A stretch of DNA of 57,349 bases, taken from a virus. The notes below the pieces were generated by a model that searched no databases, had not been told where the DNA came from, and saw nothing but the letters and a program-made list of their open reading frames with translations. This document shows, one piece after another, positions 39,684-49,320 of this stretch; positions within the stretch are counted from its first letter, which is position 1; the number at the start of each line of letters is the position of its first letter. A program made the position numbers and the translations under genes. The stretch is from the IMG/VR virus record IMGVR_UViG_3300032213_002371, positions 1-57,349 of that record. The stretch is one strand, 5' to 3'.

Positions 39684-40573
39684 CGTGGAACTCCAGCGAA
39701 TAGCATGCAGGACGCAACGTCCGCGTGCGTCGTCTGTGTCCCGCCGACAGCGTCCCAGATCGCATGGTGGACGAGGTGCTGGTAGAAGGGCGCGAGTTCC
39801 GCGGGGACGCTGACTCGCATGGCCCGCAGTCGCTTCTCAAGCCGTGAGCCGAACTCCCGCATGAGCCGCTCGCGCTGATCCTTCGTGTAGCGGGCGCGAT
39901 TCTTCCACCAGAACTGGATCTCCCGCGCGTCCGCCGTCGGGATGTCGCCTCGCCCCAACAGGCTGGCGATGAAGCCGGTCTTAGCCGCGCCCACGCCCCA
40001 GATATTTTCTTCCGCCCACGCGAACCACTCGTCCTTGGTCCCGTCGCGAAGCGCTCGAGCAAGCTCGTTCGCCTTGGCGGCGAGGGCTGGCGCGCGCACG
40101 GTGAGATCTGAATAGAGCGTCGGTGCTTGGCCGAACGTGGTGAGCTTCTCGGCCATGCGCCGCGCGGCCTCGACTCCAGCCGGGGACAACGCCCCGCGCT
40201 CGGCCTCGTCGAGATACAGCTTCCCGTCTGGCGTCCGCAGAAGATAGGCCATCGCATCCTCGGGTCGAATCGATCCCGTGAACGGGTGGTCTGGCCACGA
40301 CTTTTGAAGCGCTTCCGCGGTCCTATTCGACCGCTGGATGCTGGAGCGTGTCAGTGCGTAGGCCTTCACGACGTCCCGCGCCGTCAGCGCTCGCTGCTGC
40401 TGTTGCAGCATGAACTGGCCGAACTGTGCGACATGCGCGGGAAGCTCCCGAAGCCCAAGCTCGCGCTGTGCCCGCTCAACCGAGTTGAGCACCATGCAAC
40501 GCGGCGGCGTTGCCCTGACCTCTTTCGGGGTCGCCGCGTCAGGGCGCGGTACTCGCGTAGGAAGCTTGGCCAT
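39680..40573 (-). CDS. Unknown 297-aa protein
   Basis: The start is the ATG at 40573, just after the stop of the thioredoxin-like gene (TGACTATG); the longer frame upstream is antisense overlap with that gene. The protein is mostly helical, with a Gln-rich stretch (FGQFMLQQQQRALT) and a Trp-rich centre (EWFAWAEENIWGVGAAKTG). Virion or morphogenesis role inferred from position only. Confidence 0.6.
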   Translation of the reverse strand: MAKLPTRVPRPDAATPKEVRATPPRCMVLNSVERAQRELGLRELPAHVAQFGQFMLQQQQRALTARDVVKAYALTRSSIQRSNRTAEALQKSWPDHPFTGSIRPEDAMAYLLRTPDGKLYLDEAERGALSPAGVEAARRMAEKLTTFGQAPTLYSDLTVRAPALAAKANELARALRDGTKDEWFAWAEENIWGVGAAKTGFIASLLGRGDIPTADAREIQFWWKNRARYTKDQRERLMREFGSRLEKRLRAMRVSVPAELAPFYQHLVHHAIWDAVGGTQTTHADVASCMLFAGVPR

Positions 40574-40575
40574 AG

Positions 40576-40848
40576 TCAGCGCAGCCCCATGAACTGCTTC
40601 GACTTGATGACGAACTTCTCGATCTCGGGCCTCTCCAACGCGCCGACCCACTGGGTCCGCTGGCGGCCGGGAACTTCGAGAACGTACGTCGGCGTCGCCT
40701 CGGGGCTCCACGGGTGCGTCCACTCGGTCGTGAGCAGATCCACGCGCACGATCTGGATCTCGGGGTGCGCCTTCTCGAACGCGGCGAGAGGCTTCTTGGC
40801 GCCATCGCACGCAGGGCAACCTGTCGCGTAGAGGAAGTAGAGGCGCAT
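40576..40848 (-). CDS. Thioredoxin-fold protein with CPAC motif
   Basis: The 90-residue protein has a classic thioredoxin layout: strand MRLYFLYATG, active site CPAC at residues 11-14, then PTYVLEV with the cis-Pro segment (EATPTY). Such proteins reduce or form disulphides. In a block rich in two-Cys proteins it may control disulphides during particle assembly. Confidence 0.8.
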   Translation of the reverse strand: MRLYFLYATGCPACDGAKKPLAAFEKAHPEIQIVRVDLLTTEWTHPWSPEATPTYVLEVPGRQRTQWVGALERPEIEKFVIKSKQFMGLR

Positions 40849-40851
40849 GGC

Positions 40852-41121
40852 CTATCGATCCTTCTTCGGTGTCACGTCGATGATCGTGTACTCGGCGTCG
40901 ATGACGCTGTCCGACGAATCGATTCGACCGGGCTTCTGCGGAAGACGGACCTCTGGCAACGGAAGCTGAACACCCATGCCGTCGGCCATCTGTCGCGCGA
41001 GCATCTCGCCAGCGAACTGGGCAGCGACGAGCCGCGGGTCCACGCCAGAAGCAAGCTGCTGCATCACCGTCCGCGTCTGCGGGTGGCCGAGCAGGTCAAC
41101 AAGCGTGGGCTTTCGCGCCAT
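40852..41121 (-). CDS. Unknown 89-aa protein
   Basis: ATG at 41121 lies close behind the gene upstream. The product has a helical N-terminal half (HPQTRTVMQQLASGVDPRLV) and an acidic C-terminal part (SVIDAEYTIIDVTPKKDR). A palindrome copy encodes GRIDSSD. No family recognised. Confidence 0.6.
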   Translation of the reverse strand: MARKPTLVDLLGHPQTRTVMQQLASGVDPRLVAAQFAGEMLARQMADGMGVQLPLPEVRLPQKPGRIDSSDSVIDAEYTIIDVTPKKDR

Positions 41122-41124
41122 GGG

Positions 41125-41640
41125 CTACCGCTTCCCCTTCTTCGCTGCACGCTTCGCGGCCTTGCGGGCCTTACGCGCCGCCTCCCGCTTCGCGCGGAAG
41201 TAATCGTCGAGGCGGGAGATCGCTTGGTCTTCCTGCATGCGGAAGTTGTCTTCGCGCCCGTAGCCCGCCTTCGGTCGCGCCGTGCCGGGGTTCATCGCCT
41301 TGCGATCGTAGGCGCCGAGACCGTTGAGCCCGATGGCGCTCTTGATCTTCGGCCAGTGGTAGTAGCCCGCGCCGACCACGACGGCCACGACGGCCCAGTA
41401 GAGCGGGCGCTTGTAGAACGGCGTGTTGAGGTCCGCGAGCTTCGACGCGATGGCCGCCTGAACGACGAGCTTCTCCTCGTTCGTCAGCCCCATGTTGGGC
41501 ACGCCCGCGTTGATCGCGGCAAGCTCGTCGAGCTTCTTCGCACCCGACACGGCCGCCAGCGCCGCGCGAGCGGCGGGGGACGGGTTGTTCATGTACGGGC
41601 CGCTTGCGCCGAGCCCGCCGAGCATCGCGATCATTTCCAT
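41125..41640 (-). CDS. Membrane protein with GLGA motifs and basic tail (171 aa)
   Basis: The N-terminus MEMIAMLGGLGASGP carries a GLGA motif at residues 9-12. A membrane helix (YWAVVAVVVGAGYYHW) near the middle is followed by a second GLGA (LNGLGAYDRK) and a Lys/Arg/Ala-rich tail. One membrane helix plus a basic tail fits a protein that ties DNA or the particle core to a membrane. This is an inference. Confidence 0.65.
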   Translation of the reverse strand: MEMIAMLGGLGASGPYMNNPSPAARAALAAVSGAKKLDELAAINAGVPNMGLTNEEKLVVQAAIASKLADLNTPFYKRPLYWAVVAVVVGAGYYHWPKIKSAIGLNGLGAYDRKAMNPGTARPKAGYGREDNFRMQEDQAISRLDDYFRAKREAARKARKAAKRAAKKGKR

Positions 41641-41649
41641 CTCACACCT

Positions 41650-41847
41650 CTAACAGACGCAGTTTGCCAGCACCTCGACATTGTACGGGTCCTTGACCCG
41701 GAGGACCAACCCAGCGGCCGTCTTGTAGAGCGGCTTGCCGGTCTCCTCGTCGATCTTGCGGAACTGGGCGCCGAGCATCTTGAACCGCTGCTCGCGGTGC
41801 TGCTCGGTCGGGAACTGGAGGACGGTGGTGACGGTGGGCTTCGGCAT
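41650..41847 (-). CDS. Unknown 65-aa protein
   Basis: ATG at 41847. The product is small and mixed-charge, starting MPKPTVTTVLQF and ending in LANCVC, with two cysteines at the C-terminus. No family recognised. Confidence 0.55.
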   Translation of the reverse strand: MPKPTVTTVLQFPTEQHREQRFKMLGAQFRKIDEETGKPLYKTAAGLVLRVKDPYNVEVLANCVC

Positions 41848-41859
41848 GGCCGTTTTTTC

Positions 41860-42699
41860 TCACGCCGTCGCGCTCTCCGCAAGAGCCGCCTTGGCCGCGA
41901 GGAAGCGCTTGTCGCGATCTTCCTTGCCCTTGTAGCCGCCGTTGATCCGGTAGGTGATCTGATCGAAGTTGCCCTGATCGGCGAGCGCGTTCAGGTTTCG
42001 CGTCGTCCAGTACCACGCCGCCGCCTTGAAGCCCCACTTCGGCTGGGCGAGCAGGTCGGGGTTCGCCACGAAGTCCACGCCGTACTTCTTGCCGACGGCC
42101 TCGGTGAACGCCTTGTAGTTGTCCTTGCCCGTGAGTTGGATGGGCCCGCGGCCGCGGTACTTCCAGCCGTCACCCGTCGCCTCGGGCCCGTTGCCCATGC
42201 GCCCGCCGTACACCTTGCTCGCGATCTTCTGCGGCTGACGCGCGTACTGCGCGGCCGTCGTCGCGTTGAAATACTTCGGGAACACCTTCACGAGCGCGTC
42301 GGCCGAGTAGTTGAGGTTCTCCTCCATGAACTTGAAGTCCGCGCTCTCGTGCCCAAGCTGCGCGAGGAACGCCGAGATGCGAGCCGGGGTGTTGATCCCC
42401 GCTTCGTCCAGCGCCTCGACGAGCGGCGTGAGGTAGTCGGTCGCCGACGTGAGCGACACGTTCGGCATCGCCTTGCGGATCGCGTTGAGCGTCAGGAGCT
42501 TCTTGGCACCAGAGGACACGGCTTCACTCACTTTCGTCGCCACGCTCGCGGCGGCAGACGTCACCGTCTTCGAGCGGGAGAGCAGGTAGATGACAACGGC
42601 ACCGCCGAGCACCCACAGGAACACCGGACGCACGGCGGGAGTCTCGTTGAGGCCCCGAAGGTAGACGGGCGGGTTTCGGCGAATCGATTGGCGTCGCAT
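41860..42699 (-). CDS. Membrane-anchored GH19 lysozyme
   Basis: Residues ~26-43 form a membrane helix (PVFLWVLGGAVVIYLLSR) preceded by a basic, GLNETP-containing N-terminus. A GH19-type domain follows, with the catalytic-region motif AQLGHESADFKFMEENLNYS, then YRGRGPIQLTGKDNY and the late aromatic AAAWYWTTRN. GH19 enzymes of phages cut peptidoglycan. An N-terminal anchor can act as a signal-arrest segment for lysis, or place the enzyme in a virion membrane for entry; its position inside the virion block makes the second credible. No holin gene was identified. Confidence 0.85.
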   Translation of the reverse strand: MRRQSIRRNPPVYLRGLNETPAVRPVFLWVLGGAVVIYLLSRSKTVTSAAASVATKVSEAVSSGAKKLLTLNAIRKAMPNVSLTSATDYLTPLVEALDEAGINTPARISAFLAQLGHESADFKFMEENLNYSADALVKVFPKYFNATTAAQYARQPQKIASKVYGGRMGNGPEATGDGWKYRGRGPIQLTGKDNYKAFTEAVGKKYGVDFVANPDLLAQPKWGFKAAAWYWTTRNLNALADQGNFDQITYRINGGYKGKEDRDKRFLAAKAALAESATA

Positions 42700-42708
42700 G
42701 GCGTGATC

Positions 42709-45700
42709 CTACTTGGCGGCGACGAGGCCGACCACAAGGCCGATCGCTGCACCGACAGGGCCGCCGACGGCGAAGCCGCCAGCCGCGAGAACGAACGGCG
42801 CTGCGCCGCCCTTTTTCGCAACCGGCCGGACGAACACGTCGGGCGTGAGCGGCGTGCCCGGCGGCGCGATGATGACCGGAGGGGGCGTCTGCGGTGGCGG
42901 GGGAATGATGGCGACGACCTGCCCAGTCTTCGTGTCGGTGACGACGCCCGGACTCACGTTGACGACCTTGATCGAGCCCGCGTCCGTCTGCACGGTGGTG
43001 CCGACGGCGGGAATCTTCGGAGGCGGGGTCTGCGTGTTCACGGGGACGTAGCTCGTCGTGACCTTCGTCTCGCCGGAGATCGCGCCGGTCTTCGCGGGCT
43101 CGGGCGCGCGGTCGCGGTACACGATCTTCTCGACGGTGACGATCTTCTCGGTCTGCCGCTCACGAGGGAACTGGCACTCGGCGAGGTTCTTGAACTTCGG
43201 ATCGGCGCAGTAGGCGTCGAGCTGTTGTCTGAACTTGTCCAGTTCCCGTCTGATCGCCTTGACGGCTTCCTCCGGGTTCTTGAACTCCTTCATCGCGTCG
43301 GCCCAGATGTCCTGAGCCTGTTGGTACGCGCTCTTGGCGGTCTCGACGATCGTCTGCGCGGTGCTCGCGACTTCTGCGAGATCGGGATCGTGCTGTGCGA
43401 TGGCGACGAGCAGGTCAGGGATGATCGAGAGAAGCTGAAGGATGCCGTCCTTCGCCTCCATGATCTTCGCGACCTTGATGTTCTCCATGAAGCGGTTCCA
43501 CGCTCTCGGGAACTCCTTCGCGAACGAATCCACAAGCGCTTGGCGGGCCGCAGGATCACCGCTCGTCAGCTTGTTCCAGTAACGCTCCAACGCCGTCGCG
43601 AACTTCTTGAAGACGTCGGTGATGTTCATGGCTTGCATCACGACCATCGCGCCGATCTTCACGATGGCTTCGACGCCAGCGGTGATCTGTTCCATCGGCA
43701 CGTCTTTGAACTTCACCGTCTTCGTCTTCAGCACGGGTCCGACGATCTTCGAGATCGCGGGCGTGAGCACGAGGATGAGGCCGGAGATCGCGACGGGCGT
43801 CGGGCCGCCGAAGATGAGCGAGAGCACGCTCGACACGAGCATGATCGTGAACGTCGGCGGAAGCTCGCGGCCGAGAGTCTCCAGCGACTTGAGGCCCTGC
43901 GCCCGCTGATCCGCCGTCAGGGCAGCATCGACGATCGGAATACCGAGCACGGTGCTGAACGTCGAGCCGAGCGCGATCACGACGATCGCGTTCACCATCT
44001 CGACGAGCGCCATCACGGCGCCCTTCTTCTTGGTCGTCGGCCGTCCCGCTTCGATGTCCTTCATGTAGCCGTCTTCGGGGAGCAACTGCCCCGCAAACAG
44101 GTTGCTGAAGAACTCGCCGAGGCCAACGAAGATGACCTTGAGGATCGCCACGCCTCCGGCAATCGCGCTGACCGCGCCACCGAGCGTGAGCTTCACGATC
44201 GTGCAGAGCACGCCGCCGACCGGCGCGAGCGGCCCCGTGAACAACTTCTCGAAGCCCGAGCAGAGGAGGCCCGTCGCAGCGGACGCCATCTTACTGAGCT
44301 GAACGATGACGAGATCGAACGCCTTGCCGATATTGTTCGTGACCCACTCGGTCACGATGTCGAGACCGCTGCGCGGGTCGATGTCGGACTTCGCCGGGAC
44401 CGGACGCCCCGCGGCTTCCTTCTCGGGGATCAGCTTTCGGAAATCGTCGGCCGTGCACTTGTTGTATTGCGTGTAGTAGTTGATGTCGCAGGGCGTCGGG
44501 TCAAAGCCCGTCACCTCTTTGAAAATCGTCGCGACGTTCGCAGCCTTGCGCCCACGCGCCGCCGTGTCGCCCGCCGCGTCCCAGTTGATCTCGCAATCTT
44601 CCTTGATCCACGCCGCGTCGGTGCGAATGTACTGGTCGGCCTTGCACTCGCTGGGGCCACCCTCGAAGTAGACGCCGCGCTTGTCGTTCACGTTGTTCGC
44701 AACGTCGAAGACGAACTCGGCGATGGTTTTCGGGGCGCTCACGCGCACGCGATTGCCCGCCAGATCCCGCCGGTAACCTTCGGCCGCATCGAGCCAAAAG
44801 CGAGTGCGCGGGGCGTTCGGGTAGAAGCCGTGCTTCTCGTAGTAGAAGACCTTGACGAGCCCTTCGTTCCAGCCCGCAGCGGGCGGCGCGTTGACGACGT
44901 CACGGCTTCCGACGATGTAGCCGTTCGGGCCAAACTCGAAGTAGCCGGTCTTGTCGTTGGGGTCGTTCTTCACGGCGAGAACGAACGCCGCGCGCGACGT
45001 GTTCGGATTCGCCTGAAGCCACTTCTGCCACATCTCGCGACGGCGAGGCGTCGGGCCCGTCGTGCCCACGGAACCTGCGGCCCTTCGACCTTCCGCGAAA
45101 GCCTTGCCGATCTCGTTTGTGTCGGCCCACCACGCAGACGGCGTGACCGTTGCCGTCGGCCGCGGCGACGTCACGAGGGGCGTCGAGATCACGCCGAGCC
45201 CGTTGAGGCGCTGCGCGGTCGCCGCGATCGTCTGCCCACGAATCGATTCGATCATGCGATCGAACGAGGCCAGCGCCTTCTGGTAGCCGAGCACGAAAGC
45301 GTCGTTCTGCACGCCGATCTGCTCGCCTGTCGCGCCCTTCAGGAACGCGAAGGTGAGCGAGACCTGCACGGCGTAGGCCTCGTCGCCCTTGAGCCGTGAA
45401 GCAAGGCGCAGCACGTCGTCGGCCATCTGGAACGACGTGAGGCCGCGGAGCGTCTCGCGCCACTTCTCTTTCGGCTGGTCGGTGACGACGAAGCCGATGA
45501 GAGCCGCGAGAGTCGTCACGCGGCGAAGGATGACCGGAGTCTCCTTCTCCTTCTGCGCCGCCGCGAACTGCGGGATCGACGTAGCGACGCCAACGGCCGC
45601 GACGACCCCGGCGTACTTCTGCGTGGGGTCGGCCGCGCCCTCGGTGATCTTGTCGATCAGATGCGGTTGGCCGTTGAGCGGCGTCGAGCAAGAGCCGCAC

Positions 45701-45783
45701 GCTTGGAGCTTGCGCGTGATGCGCCGCATCCGAGCATCCACCTCACGGCGACGCTCGCGGTTCAACGACGGGAGAACCTGCAT
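42709..45783 (-). CDS. Large multi-pass membrane protein (1024 aa)
   Basis: The protein has several hydrophobic regions: near residues 55-75 and 90-105, a cluster around 500-640 (TIVKLTLGGAVSAIAGGVAI, VNAIVVIALGSTFSTVLGIP, LVSSVLSLIFGG) and a C-terminal pair (FVLAAGGFAVGGPVGAAIGL). It also has long helical soluble parts and a Pro/Thr-rich stretch near 930-990. An N-terminal CxxC (QACGSCST) and more cysteines occur. It carries one GLG motif (LNGLGVISTP). Probably a large virion membrane or DNA-delivery protein; no family recognised. Confidence 0.7.
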   Translation of the reverse strand: MQVLPSLNRERRREVDARMRRITRKLQACGSCSTPLNGQPHLIDKITEGAADPTQKYAGVVAAVGVATSIPQFAAAQKEKETPVILRRVTTLAALIGFVVTDQPKEKWRETLRGLTSFQMADDVLRLASRLKGDEAYAVQVSLTFAFLKGATGEQIGVQNDAFVLGYQKALASFDRMIESIRGQTIAATAQRLNGLGVISTPLVTSPRPTATVTPSAWWADTNEIGKAFAEGRRAAGSVGTTGPTPRRREMWQKWLQANPNTSRAAFVLAVKNDPNDKTGYFEFGPNGYIVGSRDVVNAPPAAGWNEGLVKVFYYEKHGFYPNAPRTRFWLDAAEGYRRDLAGNRVRVSAPKTIAEFVFDVANNVNDKRGVYFEGGPSECKADQYIRTDAAWIKEDCEINWDAAGDTAARGRKAANVATIFKEVTGFDPTPCDINYYTQYNKCTADDFRKLIPEKEAAGRPVPAKSDIDPRSGLDIVTEWVTNNIGKAFDLVIVQLSKMASAATGLLCSGFEKLFTGPLAPVGGVLCTIVKLTLGGAVSAIAGGVAILKVIFVGLGEFFSNLFAGQLLPEDGYMKDIEAGRPTTKKKGAVMALVEMVNAIVVIALGSTFSTVLGIPIVDAALTADQRAQGLKSLETLGRELPPTFTIMLVSSVLSLIFGGPTPVAISGLILVLTPAISKIVGPVLKTKTVKFKDVPMEQITAGVEAIVKIGAMVVMQAMNITDVFKKFATALERYWNKLTSGDPAARQALVDSFAKEFPRAWNRFMENIKVAKIMEAKDGILQLLSIIPDLLVAIAQHDPDLAEVASTAQTIVETAKSAYQQAQDIWADAMKEFKNPEEAVKAIRRELDKFRQQLDAYCADPKFKNLAECQFPRERQTEKIVTVEKIVYRDRAPEPAKTGAISGETKVTTSYVPVNTQTPPPKIPAVGTTVQTDAGSIKVVNVSPGVVTDTKTGQVVAIIPPPPQTPPPVIIAPPGTPLTPDVFVRPVAKKGGAAPFVLAAGGFAVGGPVGAAIGLVVGLVAAK

Positions 45784-45807
45784 CTTCCACCTCGGAAGGC
45801 GGAAGTG

Positions 45808-47508
45808 CTACTTCCGCGTGGCGATGAAGGCGACAGCGGCGAGGACAGCCACGCCACCGACGATCAGCATGGTGTTCGAGCCACCGGCCGCCGGGGCCTT
45901 GGTGTCCGGCATCGGCATCATCGCCGGGGGCGGGGGCGGGGGCACGGCCGGAAGCGCGGGCGGCAGGACCACAGGCCCACGCGGCACCACCGGCTTCGGC
46001 AGCGACGTTTCACCGCTGGAGACGATGCTGTTGATGATGCCGGTCTTGAACTTGTTCTCCGGCACCGCGGGCGCCTGCGGGATCGCGGGCTTCGCCACCG
46101 CAGGGGGCATCGTCGTCATCACCGGGAACTGCGGCTGCATCGTCGTCATCGGCGGCTTCACGTCACCACCGGAGCCCTCGACCCGGCAGAAGGCGCGCTT
46201 GGCCGTGTTTTCCGGCGTGTCCGGAAACGTCTTCACGAGGAAGTCGATGCCCGACGTCGCGGCCATCGCATCCGAGAACATCTTCGAGCTGGAGGTCTCG
46301 TAGGCCCACGCGCGCCACTCGCCGAGTCGCTTCTCAGTCGCGAAGCACCCGTGGATGCGCTTGTAGCCATCGTTCATCCGAGCGATGAACAGGTCCACCT
46401 CGGCCTGCGTGCGATCAACCTTGCTCTTGTAGGACGGGTCGTAGCTGGGGTGCGCCACCACGGCCGCGAGGTTCTGCGCGGAGGTGAACGCGGCGCCCAT
46501 CGCACGCTTGAGATTCTCGACCGAGATCGGGGCCTTCCACGTCATATTGTAGGCCCACTTGATGTAGGCCTCCTTGATGAACGGGGGAAGGCTGAGTGAG
46601 AAGATGCCGTAGCCGATCTTCGGGGCGCCGATGTTGTTCGCGATGAGCGACCACGGAACGGGCGCGCTCGACAGCTTGCTCGCGATCCCCTTCGCTTCTT
46701 CACGAACAGCCATCGGGACGTAATCCGGCAGCGAGTCGATGAAGGTGCGAATGTTGATGCCCCAGTCGCCCTTGCCGTAGTCCTCGACGGTCTTGACGCC
46801 TTCGGCGACCCACGACACGTTCGGCGCGGCCGCGAGACCCTGAAGCGTCGAGAGAAGACGACGACGGTCCTCGCTGGGGCTGCTGCTGATCTGGCCCCGG
46901 ATGCCACCGCGCGTCACGAGCTTCGGCGCTGCGGCGGGCGAAGCCCCGCGCGTCGGCTGCGGATTGACAATCGGCGTGCCCGCGAGCGTCGCGCCCACGA
47001 CCATCTGCTGCGCGGGGTAGCTGTAGCTCGCCGCCATGAAGCCCTGCTTCGGCATGCGCTTCGGGCCGAAGGCGAAACCAGCCGCGTTGCGGATCGCGTC
47101 GGTGTAGTCGTTGGAGACCTGCACGCCGTCAGCGCGGAGAGCGCCGAGCATCTTGGCGCCACGGACCTGCGCCGAGACGCTGGTGTCCATGTTGACCGCC
47201 GCGAGGCTTCCCGGCCGGTTCATCGGGTCCACCATCACGGGAGCGCCATTGATGTTGGTCGCCTGAATCGGAGCGCCGTTCATGCCACCGCCCTGAAGGA
47301 TCGCCGTCACCGGCACCTTCTGGAACGTGCCGCGGTTCACGACGCGGGGCGGCATCCGGGGAGACGCGCGCACGGGCTGGCGGTTCGCAAGCTGCTGCGC
47401 CGACGCGCCGGGGGGCGGCAGATTCGCCTGCGACGGCGAGGGCGGCGAGGCGCGGACGTCCTGCGCGAGGTCGATCGGGGCGTCACCGAAAGGGCGGTAC
47501 TTGGCCAT
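45808..47508 (-). CDS. Tail-anchored virion-type protein (566 aa)
   Basis: A disordered Pro/Ala/Gln-rich N-terminus (~1-70) leads to a globular centre, then a Pro-rich stretch (AVPPPPPPAMMPMPD) and a C-terminal membrane helix (MLIVGGVAVLAAVAFIA) with a short basic end. Near residue 221 it has TLQGLAAAPNVSW, similar to the GLGAxP motif of neighbours. It ends 4 bases downstream of the next upstream gene. Confidence 0.65.
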   Translation of the reverse strand: MAKYRPFGDAPIDLAQDVRASPPSPSQANLPPPGASAQQLANRQPVRASPRMPPRVVNRGTFQKVPVTAILQGGGMNGAPIQATNINGAPVMVDPMNRPGSLAAVNMDTSVSAQVRGAKMLGALRADGVQVSNDYTDAIRNAAGFAFGPKRMPKQGFMAASYSYPAQQMVVGATLAGTPIVNPQPTRGASPAAAPKLVTRGGIRGQISSSPSEDRRRLLSTLQGLAAAPNVSWVAEGVKTVEDYGKGDWGINIRTFIDSLPDYVPMAVREEAKGIASKLSSAPVPWSLIANNIGAPKIGYGIFSLSLPPFIKEAYIKWAYNMTWKAPISVENLKRAMGAAFTSAQNLAAVVAHPSYDPSYKSKVDRTQAEVDLFIARMNDGYKRIHGCFATEKRLGEWRAWAYETSSSKMFSDAMAATSGIDFLVKTFPDTPENTAKRAFCRVEGSGGDVKPPMTTMQPQFPVMTTMPPAVAKPAIPQAPAVPENKFKTGIINSIVSSGETSLPKPVVPRGPVVLPPALPAVPPPPPPAMMPMPDTKAPAAGGSNTMLIVGGVAVLAAVAFIATRK

Positions 47509-47511
47509 TTG

Positions 47512-49308
47512 CTACTCCAGATTCTCGATCAGAGTGGGGGCGCCACTGAGGTTCTGCTTCTTCGCGTCGAGAGCATACGCGATTGCGCCGACCGCGACCA
47601 ACCCGAGCAGGATCGAAGTCACAGGCATCCCACCGTCGGGGGAAGCGCCGAGGCCCTGAATCGATTCGGGCGGCTTGAAGCCGGGGCCCGTCTGCGGCAT
47701 CACGGCCGCCTTCGTCAGGGCCTTCTCCTCGGCCTTGACGACCTGCTTCTCGGCTTCGACGGCCGCGCGCTCGCTGCTCTGGGCACGGTCCTTCGCGCGC
47801 GATGCTTCCTTCTGCATCTCGGCGATGGCTCGCTCCAGCTTGGCCTTTTCCTCGTCAACCTCGGCGACGCGCGCCACGGCTTCGGCGGCCTTCTTGTCGG
47901 CGAGAGACTTGGCCTCGGCTGCGGTGCGAAGACGCGCCTCCGCGTCGGACTTGGCGTCCTCGCTGGCGGTCTGGCTCGTGAGCGTCTCGGCGGCCTTCGC
48001 CTTCGCCTCGGAGAGCACCTGCGCGGCCTTCTTCGCCGTCTCGCGGGCCATCGAGGCGCCGATCGACAGCGACTTCAGCACGGCAGTGATCTTCACGAGC
48101 GCGGCTTGCATCGCCTCGACCGTGACTTCCTTCGTGATCGCGCTCTGCTTTGCGAGGTCAGCTTGCGTGCCGATGATCTCGGCCTTCTTCGCGGCCTCGA
48201 AGCCTTCCTTCGTCACGGGCGGCGGGGGCGGCGACGCGAAGCGGCCCGGCTGCGGGATGCCAGAGCCCGTCGTCGCGTTGACGTCCTGCACGCCGCCCTT
48301 CTTGCGCTGCTGATCGCGCTGGTCGATCAGGTCGAGCCAGCGGAGCATGATCTTCTGGAGCTTCGCGCGGTAGTCGGGATCGGAGATGCCGACGAGCGGC
48401 ACGCCCGCGACGGCGCTCGCAACCACTCGACGAAGATCCGCGATTGCCGCGCCGCGGCGACGCATCGCGGCCCACGAGGCGATCCGCGACGGGATCGGCT
48501 TCGACGTCATCTTGTAGACGACGTTCGCCAGTTCGCGCTCGTCATCCTCGAACGTCGGGCCGATGATGTTGCCGCCACCGGGGATCGGCGGATTCGACGG
48601 AATCGAAGGCGCGGGGGGAGCGAACAGGATGAAGACCGTCTTCTGAAGAATCGAAGCGACCTGCGAGGCCGCGGCGCGATCGGGCACGAGCGCCGTGACC
48701 TTGGGAATCGATTCGGTGAGGACCTTCTGCGAGGCTTCTTCCTCAACGAGCTTCATCCACTCGATCAGCGCGGGCCACGGATCGAGCCCGGCCGTCCGCT
48801 TGATCTCCGCGAGGAGCCCCTCCTTCGTGAGCCCGCTTTTCTTGTTGGGCTTCGCGAGAGGTGGCACCGGAATCGCGATGCCTGCGTCGGCCGCGAGGAC
48901 CTTCTGGATCACCTGATCCTTGGTCGTCGGAACCTGACGCGCGAGAAGCGGCACGGCCGCGTTCTCGTTGGGCTGACGCGGCGGCTGCGTGACTTCAGGC
49001 GTCGACTTGGGCGGCGTGTAGCTCTGAACGAGCACCACGGGCGCCTTGCCGTAAACGTCGGCCTGACCCACCGGCTTCGCTTCTTGCGCGGCCTTCTGCG
49101 CGGCGGCCCGACGCATCGCCGCGACCTGCTCGGAGATCGAGAGCGCGGGGATCTTTGCGACGGAGCCCTTCTGCGACTGCGGCACGGCGACAGGCGTCGC
49201 GCCGGACTTCGCCTTGCTACTCGCCTGAATCGAGAACGCCTGAGTGGTCGAAGCACCGACGCTGATCGCGCCGAGCTGGCCACGCCGACGAGGAGGCAGA
49301 ATGTCCAT
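47512..49308 (-). CDS. Coiled-coil, tail-anchored virion-type protein (598 aa)
   Basis: GGAGAGTCTCG precedes the ATG at 49308. After an N-terminal disordered stretch and a helical domain, a long charged Ala-rich coiled coil runs from about 360 to 540. GLGASP at 552-557 and a single C-terminal membrane helix (TSILLGLVAVGAIAYAL) follow. The layout of coiled coil, GLGAxP and anchor suggests a spike base or a protein linking membrane and shell. Two palindromes (47659, 48706) are read in frame, one directly before the GLGA motif. Confidence 0.68.
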   Translation of the reverse strand: MDILPPRRRGQLGAISVGASTTQAFSIQASSKAKSGATPVAVPQSQKGSVAKIPALSISEQVAAMRRAAAQKAAQEAKPVGQADVYGKAPVVLVQSYTPPKSTPEVTQPPRQPNENAAVPLLARQVPTTKDQVIQKVLAADAGIAIPVPPLAKPNKKSGLTKEGLLAEIKRTAGLDPWPALIEWMKLVEEEASQKVLTESIPKVTALVPDRAAASQVASILQKTVFILFAPPAPSIPSNPPIPGGGNIIGPTFEDDERELANVVYKMTSKPIPSRIASWAAMRRRGAAIADLRRVVASAVAGVPLVGISDPDYRAKLQKIMLRWLDLIDQRDQQRKKGGVQDVNATTGSGIPQPGRFASPPPPPVTKEGFEAAKKAEIIGTQADLAKQSAITKEVTVEAMQAALVKITAVLKSLSIGASMARETAKKAAQVLSEAKAKAAETLTSQTASEDAKSDAEARLRTAAEAKSLADKKAAEAVARVAEVDEEKAKLERAIAEMQKEASRAKDRAQSSERAAVEAEKQVVKAEEKALTKAAVMPQTGPGFKPPESIQGLGASPDGGMPVTSILLGLVAVGAIAYALDAKKQNLSGAPTLIENLE

Positions 49309-49320
49309 CGAGACTCTCCG

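Noticed and set aside
40714-45399. A 1561-codon rightward open frame
   Set aside because: It is antisense to seven well-supported leftward genes, has Arg/His/Leu-rich shadow composition and no ribosome-binding site; it comes from high GC in the third codon position.
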